Source of the DNA: Prolixibacteraceae bacterium
Lineage (GTDB): Bacteria; Bacteroidota; Bacteroidia; Bacteroidales; Prolixibacteraceae
Reading direction: 5' to 3'
Length of the DNA stretch: 32,051 nt
Assembly: GCA_028282705.1 (NCBI GenBank)
Contig: JANQHI010000021.1
Location: 1-32,051 of the forward strand
Shown: positions 8,980 through 16,751 of the stretch, one piece after another
Layout of the letters: each line of letters begins with the position of its first letter
Numbering within the stretch: position 1 is the first letter of the stretch
Notes under the pieces: generated by a model
Told to the model about the DNA's origin: nothing
The model's input: only the letters and a program-made list of their open reading frames with translations
The model's database searches: none
Position numbers and translations under genes: made by a program

Positions 8980-10335
8980 TTAGTTTTTAGATATATTATA
9001 GACTGAAAGATCACGGATAATAGGTGTTTCTACTGCGTTTTCAACCACCAATTTTATGGCATTCAATTCCATGGGCTCAAATTGATGGATGTATTTATGC
9101 CCAATACAGCTTCCCTTGAATAAAGATATCCATTGTGAACCTTTCTTCCCAAACAATTCAAATTCCCTGACACGTTCTCCTTCCCTAATATCTTCCATCA
9201 GGACAATGTGATTCAACTGCTGGGGTTTGGTAAAATTAATTTCATGTACCTTTCCTTTGCCATTGGTTTTAGCCACAGGATAGTCAAAACGTTTCTTAAT
9301 CTCATCACCAAATTCTTTCATGCGTTTAACATCCTCTTCCGGAACCAATCCGCGTGGATCAATCACCACACCAATCAACATGTTGGTATTACGACCGACA
9401 GTTGTATAATATTTTTCAATAAGGGTTTCGAGCGACATCAGGTGTTTGGTGTTCTCAGGATGGTAGAACCAGCCCCCCTGCCAACCTCCATGGCGAATAG
9501 GGAAGTCGGCTTCGCCAGGGCACCACAATGGTCCATCAGGGCTTCCATGAAGGCGGTCAATTTCTTCATCGCCCCCACTTGAGGTCGTGGTATGCGTTGT
9601 GCTCCAGCAAGGATATGGTGCAACTCCACGTTCATTGCCTACCCAGCGGATTAAAGAATTCGTGCCTTCAGGCCCCTGGAAGACAACTGCCTGTGGCTGG
9701 TATTTATGCAATAGGGTAACAATATCCGGGCCTCCTTTTTCGGGTGGAAGGCAACCTCCATCAAACCATATTTCAAAAAATTTACCATAATTTGAATAAA
9801 TCTCCGTTAACTGCTGCTCAACCATATCATTATATGCTTTCTGCTGCTTAGGGTCATTACCCCTTACCAAACCAGGGTTATCTACTTTAAAATAGCCATT
9901 TGCTGCAGCACTATAATATACCCCCGGCCGTACTCCATATTTTTCGCATGACTTTACAAAATCGGACAGGATATCTCCTTGCCCGTTTTTCCATGGCGAA
10001 CTTTTTATCCCATAATCATGTGCTTTGCTGGGCCACAAACAAAAACCTGTGCAATGTTTTACCACCAGCACTGCATATTCGCCACCCATATCTTTAACCG
10101 CCTTTACCCATTGGTCAGTATCCAATTCTTTGGGGTTGAAAATCCGGGGGTCAGGGTTATAGTCCCACTGACCACGCCATTGGTATTCTGGTTCATAAAC
10201 ATTAATGTCGAAATGGATAATAGCACCAATCTCACAATCAGCCCATTCAACTTGTTCTTTGGTTGGTTTTGGAATTTGTGGGTAGCCTTTTAACGAAATA
10301 CTTACTATAACAATTAATAAAAATAACTTTTTCAT
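8980..10335 (-). CDS. GH29 alpha-L-fucosidase, secreted
   Basis: A 451-residue exported retaining alpha-L-fucosidase that would release terminal fucose. A signal peptide spans residues 1-20 (MKKLFLLIVIVSISLKGYPQ). The catalytic TIM barrel is about 21-350: DTDQWVKAVKDMGGEYAVLVVKHCTGFCLWPS, GVRPGVYYS and FEIWFDGG, in which D192 is the predicted nucleophile. E276 in WCPGEADFP is a candidate acid/base. About 360-451 form a C-terminal beta-sandwich (discoidin-like) ending RDLSVYNISKN. It is the first gene of the leftward operon GH29, NPCBM enzyme, GH2, with 7 nt to the next start. It sits downstream of a susD scar and its terminator, so it must now have its own promoter in 10336-10690. Family assignment is firm; linkage preference (alpha-1,2 versus alpha-1,3/4) cannot be told. 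Confidence 0.93.
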   Translation of the reverse strand: MKKLFLLIVIVSISLKGYPQIPKPTKEQVEWADCEIGAIIHFDINVYEPEYQWRGQWDYNPDPRIFNPKELDTDQWVKAVKDMGGEYAVLVVKHCTGFCLWPSKAHDYGIKSSPWKNGQGDILSDFVKSCEKYGVRPGVYYSAAANGYFKVDNPGLVRGNDPKQQKAYNDMVEQQLTEIYSNYGKFFEIWFDGGCLPPEKGGPDIVTLLHKYQPQAVVFQGPEGTNSLIRWVGNERGVAPYPCWSTTHTTTSSGGDEEIDRLHGSPDGPLWCPGEADFPIRHGGWQGGWFYHPENTKHLMSLETLIEKYYTTVGRNTNMLIGVVIDPRGLVPEEDVKRMKEFGDEIKKRFDYPVAKTNGKGKVHEINFTKPQQLNHIVLMEDIREGERVREFELFGKKGSQWISLFKGSCIGHKYIHQFEPMELNAIKLVVENAVETPIIRDLSVYNISKN

Positions 10336-10687
10336 ATTTACTTGTATTAAACCTTACAACATACGCCTAAAATTTATTGAACCTTTTACCAAATTCAATA
10401 ATAAATACTGTTTTACACTTCTAAAATCGGAAATAAGACAATGCCACAATTGTATACGAGACTGTTTTACCCCTATGCTAAATAATTAAAAAATAAGAAA
10501 TTGCAAATAGTTTTATAATTTACCTATATTAAAAACCCAATATTTTAATAACTCCAAGTTAGTTTTTAAAATACTGGGGTTAGAGTTAAAGACTCTGAGA
10601 CTGTTGGTTAAAATACAATGCATATACTTTAGGGTTCGGCAGACAGATTACTTGTAGTTTTTCAATTTTACTTTAAACAACTTCAAT
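10336..10687. other. Intergenic region expected to hold the GH29-operon promoter
   Basis: About 350 A+T-rich nt without a gene between the GH29 start and the terminator of the susD remnant. A perfect 8-bp inverted repeat, TTATTGAA (10374-10381) and TTCAATAA (10394-10401), lies 38 nt upstream of the GH29 ATG and could be an operator or a 5' hairpin. I found no clean Bacteroidota-type promoter (TTTG, 19-21 nt, TAnnTTTG) in the right position. Confidence 0.35.
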
Positions 10688-10720
10688 AAAAAAACAGGTG
10701 CATGTTTCCATACACCTGTT
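10688..10720 (-). terminator. Strong Rho-independent terminator with GAAA tetraloop
   Basis: On the minus strand AACAGGTGTATG (10720-10709), GAAA, CATGCACCTGTT (10704-10693) forms a 12-bp stem (one G-U) closed by a GAAA tetraloop and followed by a T-run. It lies 21 nt beyond the stop of the susD remnant and isolates that remnant from the fucosidase operon. Confidence 0.88.
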
Positions 10721-10741
10721 AAACCTTTATCTATCCAAGCA

Positions 10742-11170
10742 TTATTTCAAAGGGTCAAATGTTCCATTATCCCACCCCTGAGTTTGCTCAAGTTTAGTAT
10801 TCCTTTCTAAATGTGTTTTTGATATCGCGAAAAAATAGTACTTATCCAACACATTTAGTTGTTCATTGTCAGTTTCTACAAGTTCATATGTAAACCTGTT
10901 GTAAACATCTGGAGAAGTAATATCATCTTTTCCAAAAGAGCCTGTTTCTCCATCTTTAAGGGTCCATTTAATCCCATGGTGGCTTCCAAGCCCATTTAAA
11001 TAATCGAACTTACGAAGCCTTCTTAATTGGTACCACCTTTTACCCTCAAGTGCAAATTCGACAAAATGTTCGTTAAAATATGCTTCCCTAATTTCTTCTT
11101 TTGAAGAAGCTGTTATTCCATATTTATTGTTTGCCCCTGTAAAATGCTGAACAAAATTATTAAACCAGTA
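10742..11170 (-). pseudogene. SusD/RagB C-terminal remnant
   Basis: An open frame of 142 codons ending in TAA at 10744-10742, bounded upstream by an in-frame TAG at 11173-11171 and containing no Met start. I translated it by hand. Its product contains the SusD-family C-terminal signature IREAYFNEHFVEFALEGKRW followed by YQLRRLRKFDYL, then YYFFAISKTHLERNTKLEQT and the end GWDNGTFDPLK. In intact SusD proteins this is roughly the last quarter, so the first three quarters, including the lipoprotein signal, are gone. The upstream edge abuts the oppositely oriented sigma gene of locus B. I infer that a susCD pair once stood upstream of the fucosidase operon and was lost or overwritten when the locus B block came to lie here. 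Not expected to be expressed or functional. Confidence 0.85.
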
Positions 11171-11212
11171 CTATTAATAATTATGGTTGTTAAAATTTTT
11201 TATTTTTGTTCC

Positions 11213-11794
11213 ATGGTTAAATCGCAGGAAAAAGCAAAAATAAAACTAACTAATGGCGAGGAAATCATCTTAAAAGATTTCTTTTATGCCAATTATCCTG
11301 TGTTTAATTCTTTCGCTGCAAAATATATTCCTGACACTATTATTTGTGAGGACATTGTCCAAGATATCTTTATTAAATTTTGGGAAAGCCGAAATACTTT
11401 CTTCAATATATTTTCTGTAAAAGCTTTCTTCTATAAATCAATCCGTAATTCATGCCTGGACTATATTAAACACCAAAAAGTAAAAGATAAGTACATTGAA
11501 TATAATAAACCTGTTGAGGAATCTACCCAGTACTTTTGGGAAGAGGTGATAAGGAAAGAAGCCTATAGTATCGTTTATAAGGAAATTAACAAGCTCCCTA
11601 AAATGGGCAAGCAAGTCCTCCTATGTGCTTTGGCTGGAAAAAACAATGAAGAAATTGCCCAAGAATTGGGCATATCTGTAAATACCGTTAAAACCCATAA
11701 ATCAAGGGCATATCAGGTCCTTCGCAAAAAATTAATTGGATTAACCTTGTTTTTTATGTCATTGAAAAATAACTGCTTGGATTCCATAAATTAA
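11213..11794 (+). CDS. ECF (FecI/RpoE-like) RNA polymerase sigma factor (locus B)
   Basis: A 193-residue ECF sigma factor heading locus B. I start it at 11213 (MVKSQEKAKIK). An earlier ATG at 11144 would add 23 hydrophobic residues that overlap the susD remnant on the other strand and match nothing in the family. About residues 22-88 are region 2 (FFYANYPVFNSFAAKYI, CEDIVQDIFIKFWESR, YKSIRNSCLDYIKH); about 119-173 are region 4 (YKEINKLPKMGKQVLLCALA; helix-turn-helix NEEIAQELGISVNTVKTHKS). The C-terminus (LIGLTLFFMSL) is hydrophobic, as in the other two sigmas here. It is followed by fecR, susC and susD on the same strand, and is expected to activate that susCD operon when FecR releases it. 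Confidence 0.92.
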   Translation: MVKSQEKAKIKLTNGEEIILKDFFYANYPVFNSFAAKYIPDTIICEDIVQDIFIKFWESRNTFFNIFSVKAFFYKSIRNSCLDYIKHQKVKDKYIEYNKPVEESTQYFWEEVIRKEAYSIVYKEINKLPKMGKQVLLCALAGKNNEEIAQELGISVNTVKTHKSRAYQVLRKKLIGLTLFFMSLKNNCLDSIN

Positions 11795-11901
11795 TCTTTT
11801 TATTTTTTGTGTAGTCCTATTCTTTCAGTTTGTCGTTATAAAAATAGTTAGAGGAAGTTTTTATCTACCCTAGCTGCAATATCAACGTCAAGCTACAAAA
11901 A

Positions 11902-13107
11902 ATGAAAAGTCTATTTAAAATTCTAGAGACAGGAAAATTAATAGGTAATTACCTTACAGGTAAAGAATCTTCCAAGGAATTAGAAAAGTTGAAGGAGTGG
12001 GTAAAGAAGGAAAATGAAAATAAAAAACTATTCAATTCAATTAAAGACAAAAAGCAACTTGCAAGTTCCATCAAAGAATTTGAAAAAATAGATAAAGATG
12101 CTGCATGGGAGAAATACATTGAATCAATTTCAAAGCAATCAAAAAAAGAAATGTATTTCCGTTGGAGGGTTGCTGCTTCAGTATTTATTGTTATTGCACT
12201 ATCCACAGTAGCTTTGCTAAATTACTACATAAAACCAGAGCCTACCATTGCAGAAATTACCCATCCTATTCTTCCGGGTGAGCCTAAAGCCTTTATTGAA
12301 TTTAGCAGTGGCTCAAAATTCGACTTGCAAAACCTGGATGAAGAACAACAGGATAAATTAGCCAAGGATGCAGGTATTGCGGTTGAAGGCAATTCCGTTA
12401 TAAATAAAAAAGAAAAAGAAATTGAAAAACAACTGGAATGGCTGGCAATAACCACCCCCCGTGGCGGTGAATATAAAATGATCCTTGATGATAGTACCCT
12501 GGTTTGGTTAAATGCTGACTCACGCATGGAGTTCCCAAACACTTTTAGTAAAAACGAACGTAAAGTAAAACTTACAGGTGAAGCCTATTTTAATGTTTCT
12601 AAAGACATTACACGCCCATTCATTGTTAGCTTAAACGGGATTGATATTGAAGTTATGGGGACAGAATTTAATATTTCCGCTTATGGTGACGATAACCTGA
12701 TACAAACAACTTTAGTTGAAGGGATAGTATCAGTTAAAAATATGTTAGAAACTTCCCATAAACAAAATATCCTTTCACCTGGAGAACAAGCCAGCTTCAA
12801 TAAAGAAAACAGGAATATCGAGATTAAAAAAGTAGATGTTAACCAATACATAGCCTGGAAAGATGGACGATTTGTTTTCAACTATCAAACCCTTGGTGAA
12901 ATTACAAAAATATTGGGACGCTGGTATAATGTTGATTTTGTTTTTGCAAACAAAGAGTTAAGTGAAATCCGCTTTTCAGGCGAGTTTTTACGCTATGATA
13001 ATATTGAAAAAATATATGAAATAATTAGGAAAACAGGGACAAAACTTGAATTTAATCAAAATAATGGGACAATGGAAATAAGCAAAGCAATAGGAATAAA
13101 CAATTAA
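11902..13107 (+). CDS. FecR-family anti-sigma factor, long form (locus B)
   Basis: A 401-residue inner-membrane regulator, 107 nt after the sigma gene. Residues 1-85 are a charged cytoplasmic region; about 88-109 are the membrane span (RVAASVFIVIALSTVALLNY). About 110-185 form an extra periplasmic segment (PGEPKAFIEFSSGSKFDLQN) that the two other FecR proteins here lack. About 187-285 are the FecR domain (TTPRGGEYKMILDDSTLVWL, LTGEAYFNV, VMGTEFNISAYG). About 328-395 are the C-terminal DUF4974 (LGEITKILGRWYNVDFVF). It would inhibit the adjacent sigma and read the STN domain of the downstream SusC. The extra segment is common among Bacteroidota FecR proteins, so this is the long class and not an aberrant protein. 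The stop is only 5 nt before the leader hairpin. Confidence 0.93.
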   Translation: MKSLFKILETGKLIGNYLTGKESSKELEKLKEWVKKENENKKLFNSIKDKKQLASSIKEFEKIDKDAAWEKYIESISKQSKKEMYFRWRVAASVFIVIALSTVALLNYYIKPEPTIAEITHPILPGEPKAFIEFSSGSKFDLQNLDEEQQDKLAKDAGIAVEGNSVINKKEKEIEKQLEWLAITTPRGGEYKMILDDSTLVWLNADSRMEFPNTFSKNERKVKLTGEAYFNVSKDITRPFIVSLNGIDIEVMGTEFNISAYGDDNLIQTTLVEGIVSVKNMLETSHKQNILSPGEQASFNKENRNIEIKKVDVNQYIAWKDGRFVFNYQTLGEITKILGRWYNVDFVFANKELSEIRFSGEFLRYDNIEKIYEIIRKTGTKLEFNQNNGTMEISKAIGINN

Positions 13108-13112
13108 AAACC

Positions 13113-13161
13113 GGAGGGAAATGGCTCTTCCCTCCAGCTAGTTTTTCCGGTATTAAACCGG
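13113..13161 (+). promoter_or_regulatory. Two-hairpin leader between fecR and susC (locus B)
   Basis: The first hairpin is GGAGGGAA (13113-13120) pairing with TTCCCTCC (13128-13135), 8 perfect pairs with a 7-nt loop; it contains GGGAAATGGCT, one base different from the motif at loci A and C. The second hairpin is CCGGT (13147-13151) with ACCGG (13157-13161). A short T-run at 13142-13146 follows the first stem after 6 nt, so it could be a weak fecR terminator. The second stem ends 30 nt before the susC ATG. Confidence 0.58.
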
Positions 13162-13191
13162 GTATTGTTAAACATATAACAGACCAAAATT

Positions 13192-16100
13192 ATGAAAAAA
13201 AAATGTAGGACAAAAGCCTGCACCAGGATTACTGGTACATGGCTAAAAAGTGTTTTAATTATGAAACTGACTTTGATTCTCCTCTGTGTCAATTTCTTTG
13301 TGGCTGTTGGGAATAGCTATTCTCAATACACAAAATTTACACTTAGGGGAAATGATGTTATGTTGGAGGACATACTCAGCGAAATTAAAGAGAAAAGCGA
13401 GTTCCGGTTTTTCTTTAACCACGACCTTGTTGATGTAAAAACGCGCATTAATTACAAAGTAAAAAATGCTACTGTTTCCGAACTACTTGACCAAATTCTT
13501 GACGCAGCAGGCATTAAGTACGAAATTGTGGATAAAACAATTATCCTGTCACCAAAAGAAAAAGAAGCTGAAAAAACAATCGAGCAACCCCAAATGAAAA
13601 ACATTAATGGGAAAGTTGTCGATGAAAAAGGATTACCACTTCCTGGGGTTTCCATTATTGTCAAAGGAACAACAATTGGGATAACTTCAGATGCTGATGG
13701 CAATTATACCTTAGAAATTCCAGATGATGCTGAGGTGTTGATATATTCCTTTGTCGGCATGAAAACGCAAGAAGTTTTAATAGGGAACCAAACTCAAATT
13801 AACGTTGTGCTAGCAGAAGATGCTATTGGTATTGATGAGGTTGTTGCTGTTGGTTATGGAATGCAGAAAAAAGCTACATTAACCGGATCAGTGGGTAATG
13901 TTAAGGCAGAAGAAATGCTTTTGCGTCCGGCAGCAAACTCCACAGAACTATTGCAAGGGCAAGTAGCAGGCTTGTATACAATTCAGTCAAGTGGTCTACC
14001 TGGTTCTGATGGTACTAAGCTTAACATCCGCGGTTATGGGAATAACCCTTTAATCCTTATTGATGGTATTGAAGGTAACCTTGGGCAAATAGACCCAAAC
14101 GATATAGAATCGGTAAGTATATTAAAGGATGCGGCAGCTTCCGTTTATGGAGCCAGGGCCGGTAATGGCGTAATTTTAGTTACTACAAAAAGAGGAAGTA
14201 ATAAACCTGCTAAAATTACCTACCATGGTAACATTTCATTTGCCTCACCAACCAAACTTCCCAATTTGGTTGAAGCCAGGGAGTGGGCAGAACTGGTGCA
14301 CGAAACAGGGCTAAACCCAGATAATTACAGCCCAAACCACATCCATTATGACCCACAGTCGAAACGATTGATCAATACACTGGATGATAGTGACTATTTA
14401 GGCTATGATTGGGCCGATAAGTTATACAAAAATTGGACCCCCCAGCACCAGCATAATATCAGTGCAACTGGGGGTAACGAAAAAATAAAGTACTTTTTGT
14501 CAGCAGGTTACGTAGACCAAGCCAGTAACTTTACTTCTGGCGACTATGATTTTAACCGGTATAATATACGCTCAAATATTGATGCCCAGGTAACAGACGA
14601 CCTGAGTGTTGCAGTTGATTTTGCTTACTATAAAACCAAAATCGACAAAGCAAACTTTGGGCTGAACGATATGTACAATTCCTTATCAACCGCCAAGCCT
14701 GTATATCCTTATATCCACGAGGCCGACCCAACACGTGCTGCCTCATCAGGCTTTTTGCAACGGTCGCCATATTTCCAAACTTTTAAAAAATATTCAGGTT
14801 TTGTTGATGATAGGGATCAAGTGTTGCAAGGGGCTTTAGAACTCAAGTACGACATTCCGTTTGTAAAAGGGTTAATTGCTAAAGCACGCTTAAATTATGA
14901 AGAATCCAACAAATGGTTCAAATCGGTATCCAAGCCTTTTGATGTTTGGGAATATGACCCAATAGCTGCGAGAAATAATGAAGACCCTTGGATTAAGTGG
15001 GGTATTCAGAATGAGAATAACATGAAAGTATTTTCAGCACGTACCACTGAGGTATTGCCCCAGGTAAGTTTACAATATAATAAAGTAATAGGCGACCATT
15101 CTATTAAAGCATTAGCAGTTGGTGAAACCTGGAGTTATAAGTGGACAAGCCTACAAGGTACACGAAAAGACATCCTTTCTTTTGAAGCACCTTACTTAAT
15201 TTATGCATCAGAAGAAGGTAAAGACAATGCAGAAAACCTAACCTTAGACGGGAAACTAGGTGTTACAGAACGGGCACGTGTATCATTTATTGGCCGTGTT
15301 AACTATGATTACAAAGGAAAATACATGTTAGAAGTTGCCATGCGCGCAGATGCATCTGGTGAATACCCAAAAAACAGCCGTTGGGGCTACTTCCCCAGTG
15401 TAAGTGCAGGTTGGCGTATTTCTGAAGAATCTTTTTTGAAGGATAATTTCGAAGCCCTTAATAATTTAAAAATTCGAGCATCATATGGGGTATTGGGCAA
15501 CGATGCAGTTTCATCGTTCGATTACCTTACCGGTTATACAATCTCCCAAAATTACTATATTTTTGGCTCAACACCAGCACCTGTAATATCTTCAGCAGGC
15601 TTGTCCAACCCTGATATCACATGGGAAACCATGAAAATGTCCAATGTTGGTATTGATGCACTTTTCTGGGATGGGTTATTTGGTTTTACAATAGATGGGT
15701 TTTATCGTTTACGAGAAGATATTCTTGCACAACCTCAAGAGCAAGTTCCATCTACATTTGGTGCAAGCCTGCCAAAAACCAACCTCAATAAACGAGACAA
15801 CCGAGGTATTGAACTTTCTATTACCCATGCAAATAAAATTGGGGATTTCTCGTACGATATTACACCAATGTTCTCGTGGGCACGTGGCAAATATGTTGAA
15901 CTTGACGAAGAAGTGTTGCCAACATCAGGCAATTTAGACCAGGAAACATTAGAATTCAACCGTTTGTGGAATGAACGTTATACAAAGGAAGGTAAATGGG
16001 ACGATCGTTATTGGGGCTTTGTAACCAATGGGTTCTTTATGAACCAAGAACAAATTGACAACCACCCTATTGACCAAGATCAAGCAGGTAACCAAACCAT

Positions 16101-16731
16101 TAAAGTTGGTGACCTTATCTACAATGACCTGAATGGCGATAATTTTATAGACTGGCGTGACCAGGCAATAATTGCAACTGGCAGCACAAACATTAATGAT
16201 GCAGCCTCTTTGCCAAATAAAATGTACAGCCTTGACATGGGCCTTCACTGGAAAAACATCAGCCTCAGGATGTTGTGGCAAGGGGCTTCTGACTATTTAG
16301 TAAATATTACCAGTTCCTTAGCAGCTCCTTGGAATGAAGCAATTCCTATGGAAGAACACTACAAATACAGAGCTATTGTTGGCCAAGATGGGAATGGGAT
16401 GGATTATATTACCAACCCTAACGATTTTAAACTACCTCCAATAACACAAAATGGTAGGACTTCAAACAACAGCAAATCCTCTGATTTTTGGATACAAGAT
16501 GCTGCCTATCTCCGCTTAAAGAATATAAACCTTTCGTATTCAGTTCCAAAACCTTGGATACAAAAAATTGGCTTTGACAAATGTGTCGTTTATTTCAGTG
16601 GTACCAACCTGCTTACATTTAGTAATTTAAATGTATGGAAAGATGCAGCAGACCCTGAAGTTATAAATGCAGATAACCGCAGGTACCCCCCGATTAAAAA
16701 AGCAACATTCGGGTTAAGGATAACATTATAA
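13192..16731 (+). CDS. SusC/RagA-family TonB-dependent outer-membrane transporter with STN domain (locus B)
   Basis: A 1179-residue outer-membrane transporter that, with its SusD lid, would take up an oligosaccharide using TonB energy. An extended leader and signal peptide cover residues 1-45 (second Met at 24, MKLTLILLCVNFF; cleavage near NSYSQ). STN about 55-120 signals to FecR. The carboxypeptidase-regulatory-like domain is about 137-208 (KGLPLPGVSIIVKGTTIG, SDADGNYTLEI). The TonB-box-like segment is DEVVAVGYG at 215-223. The plug is about 225-338 (SVSILKDAAASVYGARAGNG, VILVTTKRG). The SusC beta-barrel runs from about 345 to the end, with the terminal strand ATFGLRITL. susD starts within 20 nt of its stop. 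Full length for the family with no frameshift. No substrate can be assigned, because no enzyme gene follows in this operon. Confidence 0.96.
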   Translation: MKKKCRTKACTRITGTWLKSVLIMKLTLILLCVNFFVAVGNSYSQYTKFTLRGNDVMLEDILSEIKEKSEFRFFFNHDLVDVKTRINYKVKNATVSELLDQILDAAGIKYEIVDKTIILSPKEKEAEKTIEQPQMKNINGKVVDEKGLPLPGVSIIVKGTTIGITSDADGNYTLEIPDDAEVLIYSFVGMKTQEVLIGNQTQINVVLAEDAIGIDEVVAVGYGMQKKATLTGSVGNVKAEEMLLRPAANSTELLQGQVAGLYTIQSSGLPGSDGTKLNIRGYGNNPLILIDGIEGNLGQIDPNDIESVSILKDAAASVYGARAGNGVILVTTKRGSNKPAKITYHGNISFASPTKLPNLVEAREWAELVHETGLNPDNYSPNHIHYDPQSKRLINTLDDSDYLGYDWADKLYKNWTPQHQHNISATGGNEKIKYFLSAGYVDQASNFTSGDYDFNRYNIRSNIDAQVTDDLSVAVDFAYYKTKIDKANFGLNDMYNSLSTAKPVYPYIHEADPTRAASSGFLQRSPYFQTFKKYSGFVDDRDQVLQGALELKYDIPFVKGLIAKARLNYEESNKWFKSVSKPFDVWEYDPIAARNNEDPWIKWGIQNENNMKVFSARTTEVLPQVSLQYNKVIGDHSIKALAVGETWSYKWTSLQGTRKDILSFEAPYLIYASEEGKDNAENLTLDGKLGVTERARVSFIGRVNYDYKGKYMLEVAMRADASGEYPKNSRWGYFPSVSAGWRISEESFLKDNFEALNNLKIRASYGVLGNDAVSSFDYLTGYTISQNYYIFGSTPAPVISSAGLSNPDITWETMKMSNVGIDALFWDGLFGFTIDGFYRLREDILAQPQEQVPSTFGASLPKTNLNKRDNRGIELSITHANKIGDFSYDITPMFSWARGKYVELDEEVLPTSGNLDQETLEFNRLWNERYTKEGKWDDRYWGFVTNGFFMNQEQIDNHPIDQDQAGNQTIKVGDLIYNDLNGDNFIDWRDQAIIATGSTNINDAASLPNKMYSLDMGLHWKNISLRMLWQGASDYLVNITSSLAAPWNEAIPMEEHYKYRAIVGQDGNGMDYITNPNDFKLPPITQNGRTSNNSKSSDFWIQDAAYLRLKNINLSYSVPKPWIQKIGFDKCVVYFSGTNLLTFSNLNVWKDAADPEVINADNRRYPPIKKATFGLRITL

Positions 16732-16751
16732 AACAATAAATGATCGAAACA

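Noticed and set aside
8973-9014. Upstream Met extending the NPCBM enzyme into the GH29 gene
   Set aside because: It would overlap the GH29 coding end by 35 nt and push the signal peptide inside; the start at 8972 gives a normal signal peptide and operon spacing.
3883-10293. Long + strand open frames opposite the GH2, NPCBM and GH29 genes
   Set aside because: They are antisense shadows of strongly supported enzyme genes and show no family motifs.
2733-11208. TAnnTTTG promoter-like octamers just before two sigma genes (TAATTTTG, minus, 2740-2733; TATTTTTG, 11201-11208)
   Set aside because: They lie only 4-7 nt before the start codons and lack a TTTG at the required distance; in such A+T-rich DNA they are expected by chance.
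11144-11212. Upstream ATG giving the locus B sigma factor 23 extra N-terminal residues
   Set aside because: The added residues are hydrophobic, unlike ECF sigma N-termini, and overlap the antisense susD remnant; the ATG at 11213 gives a family-typical length.
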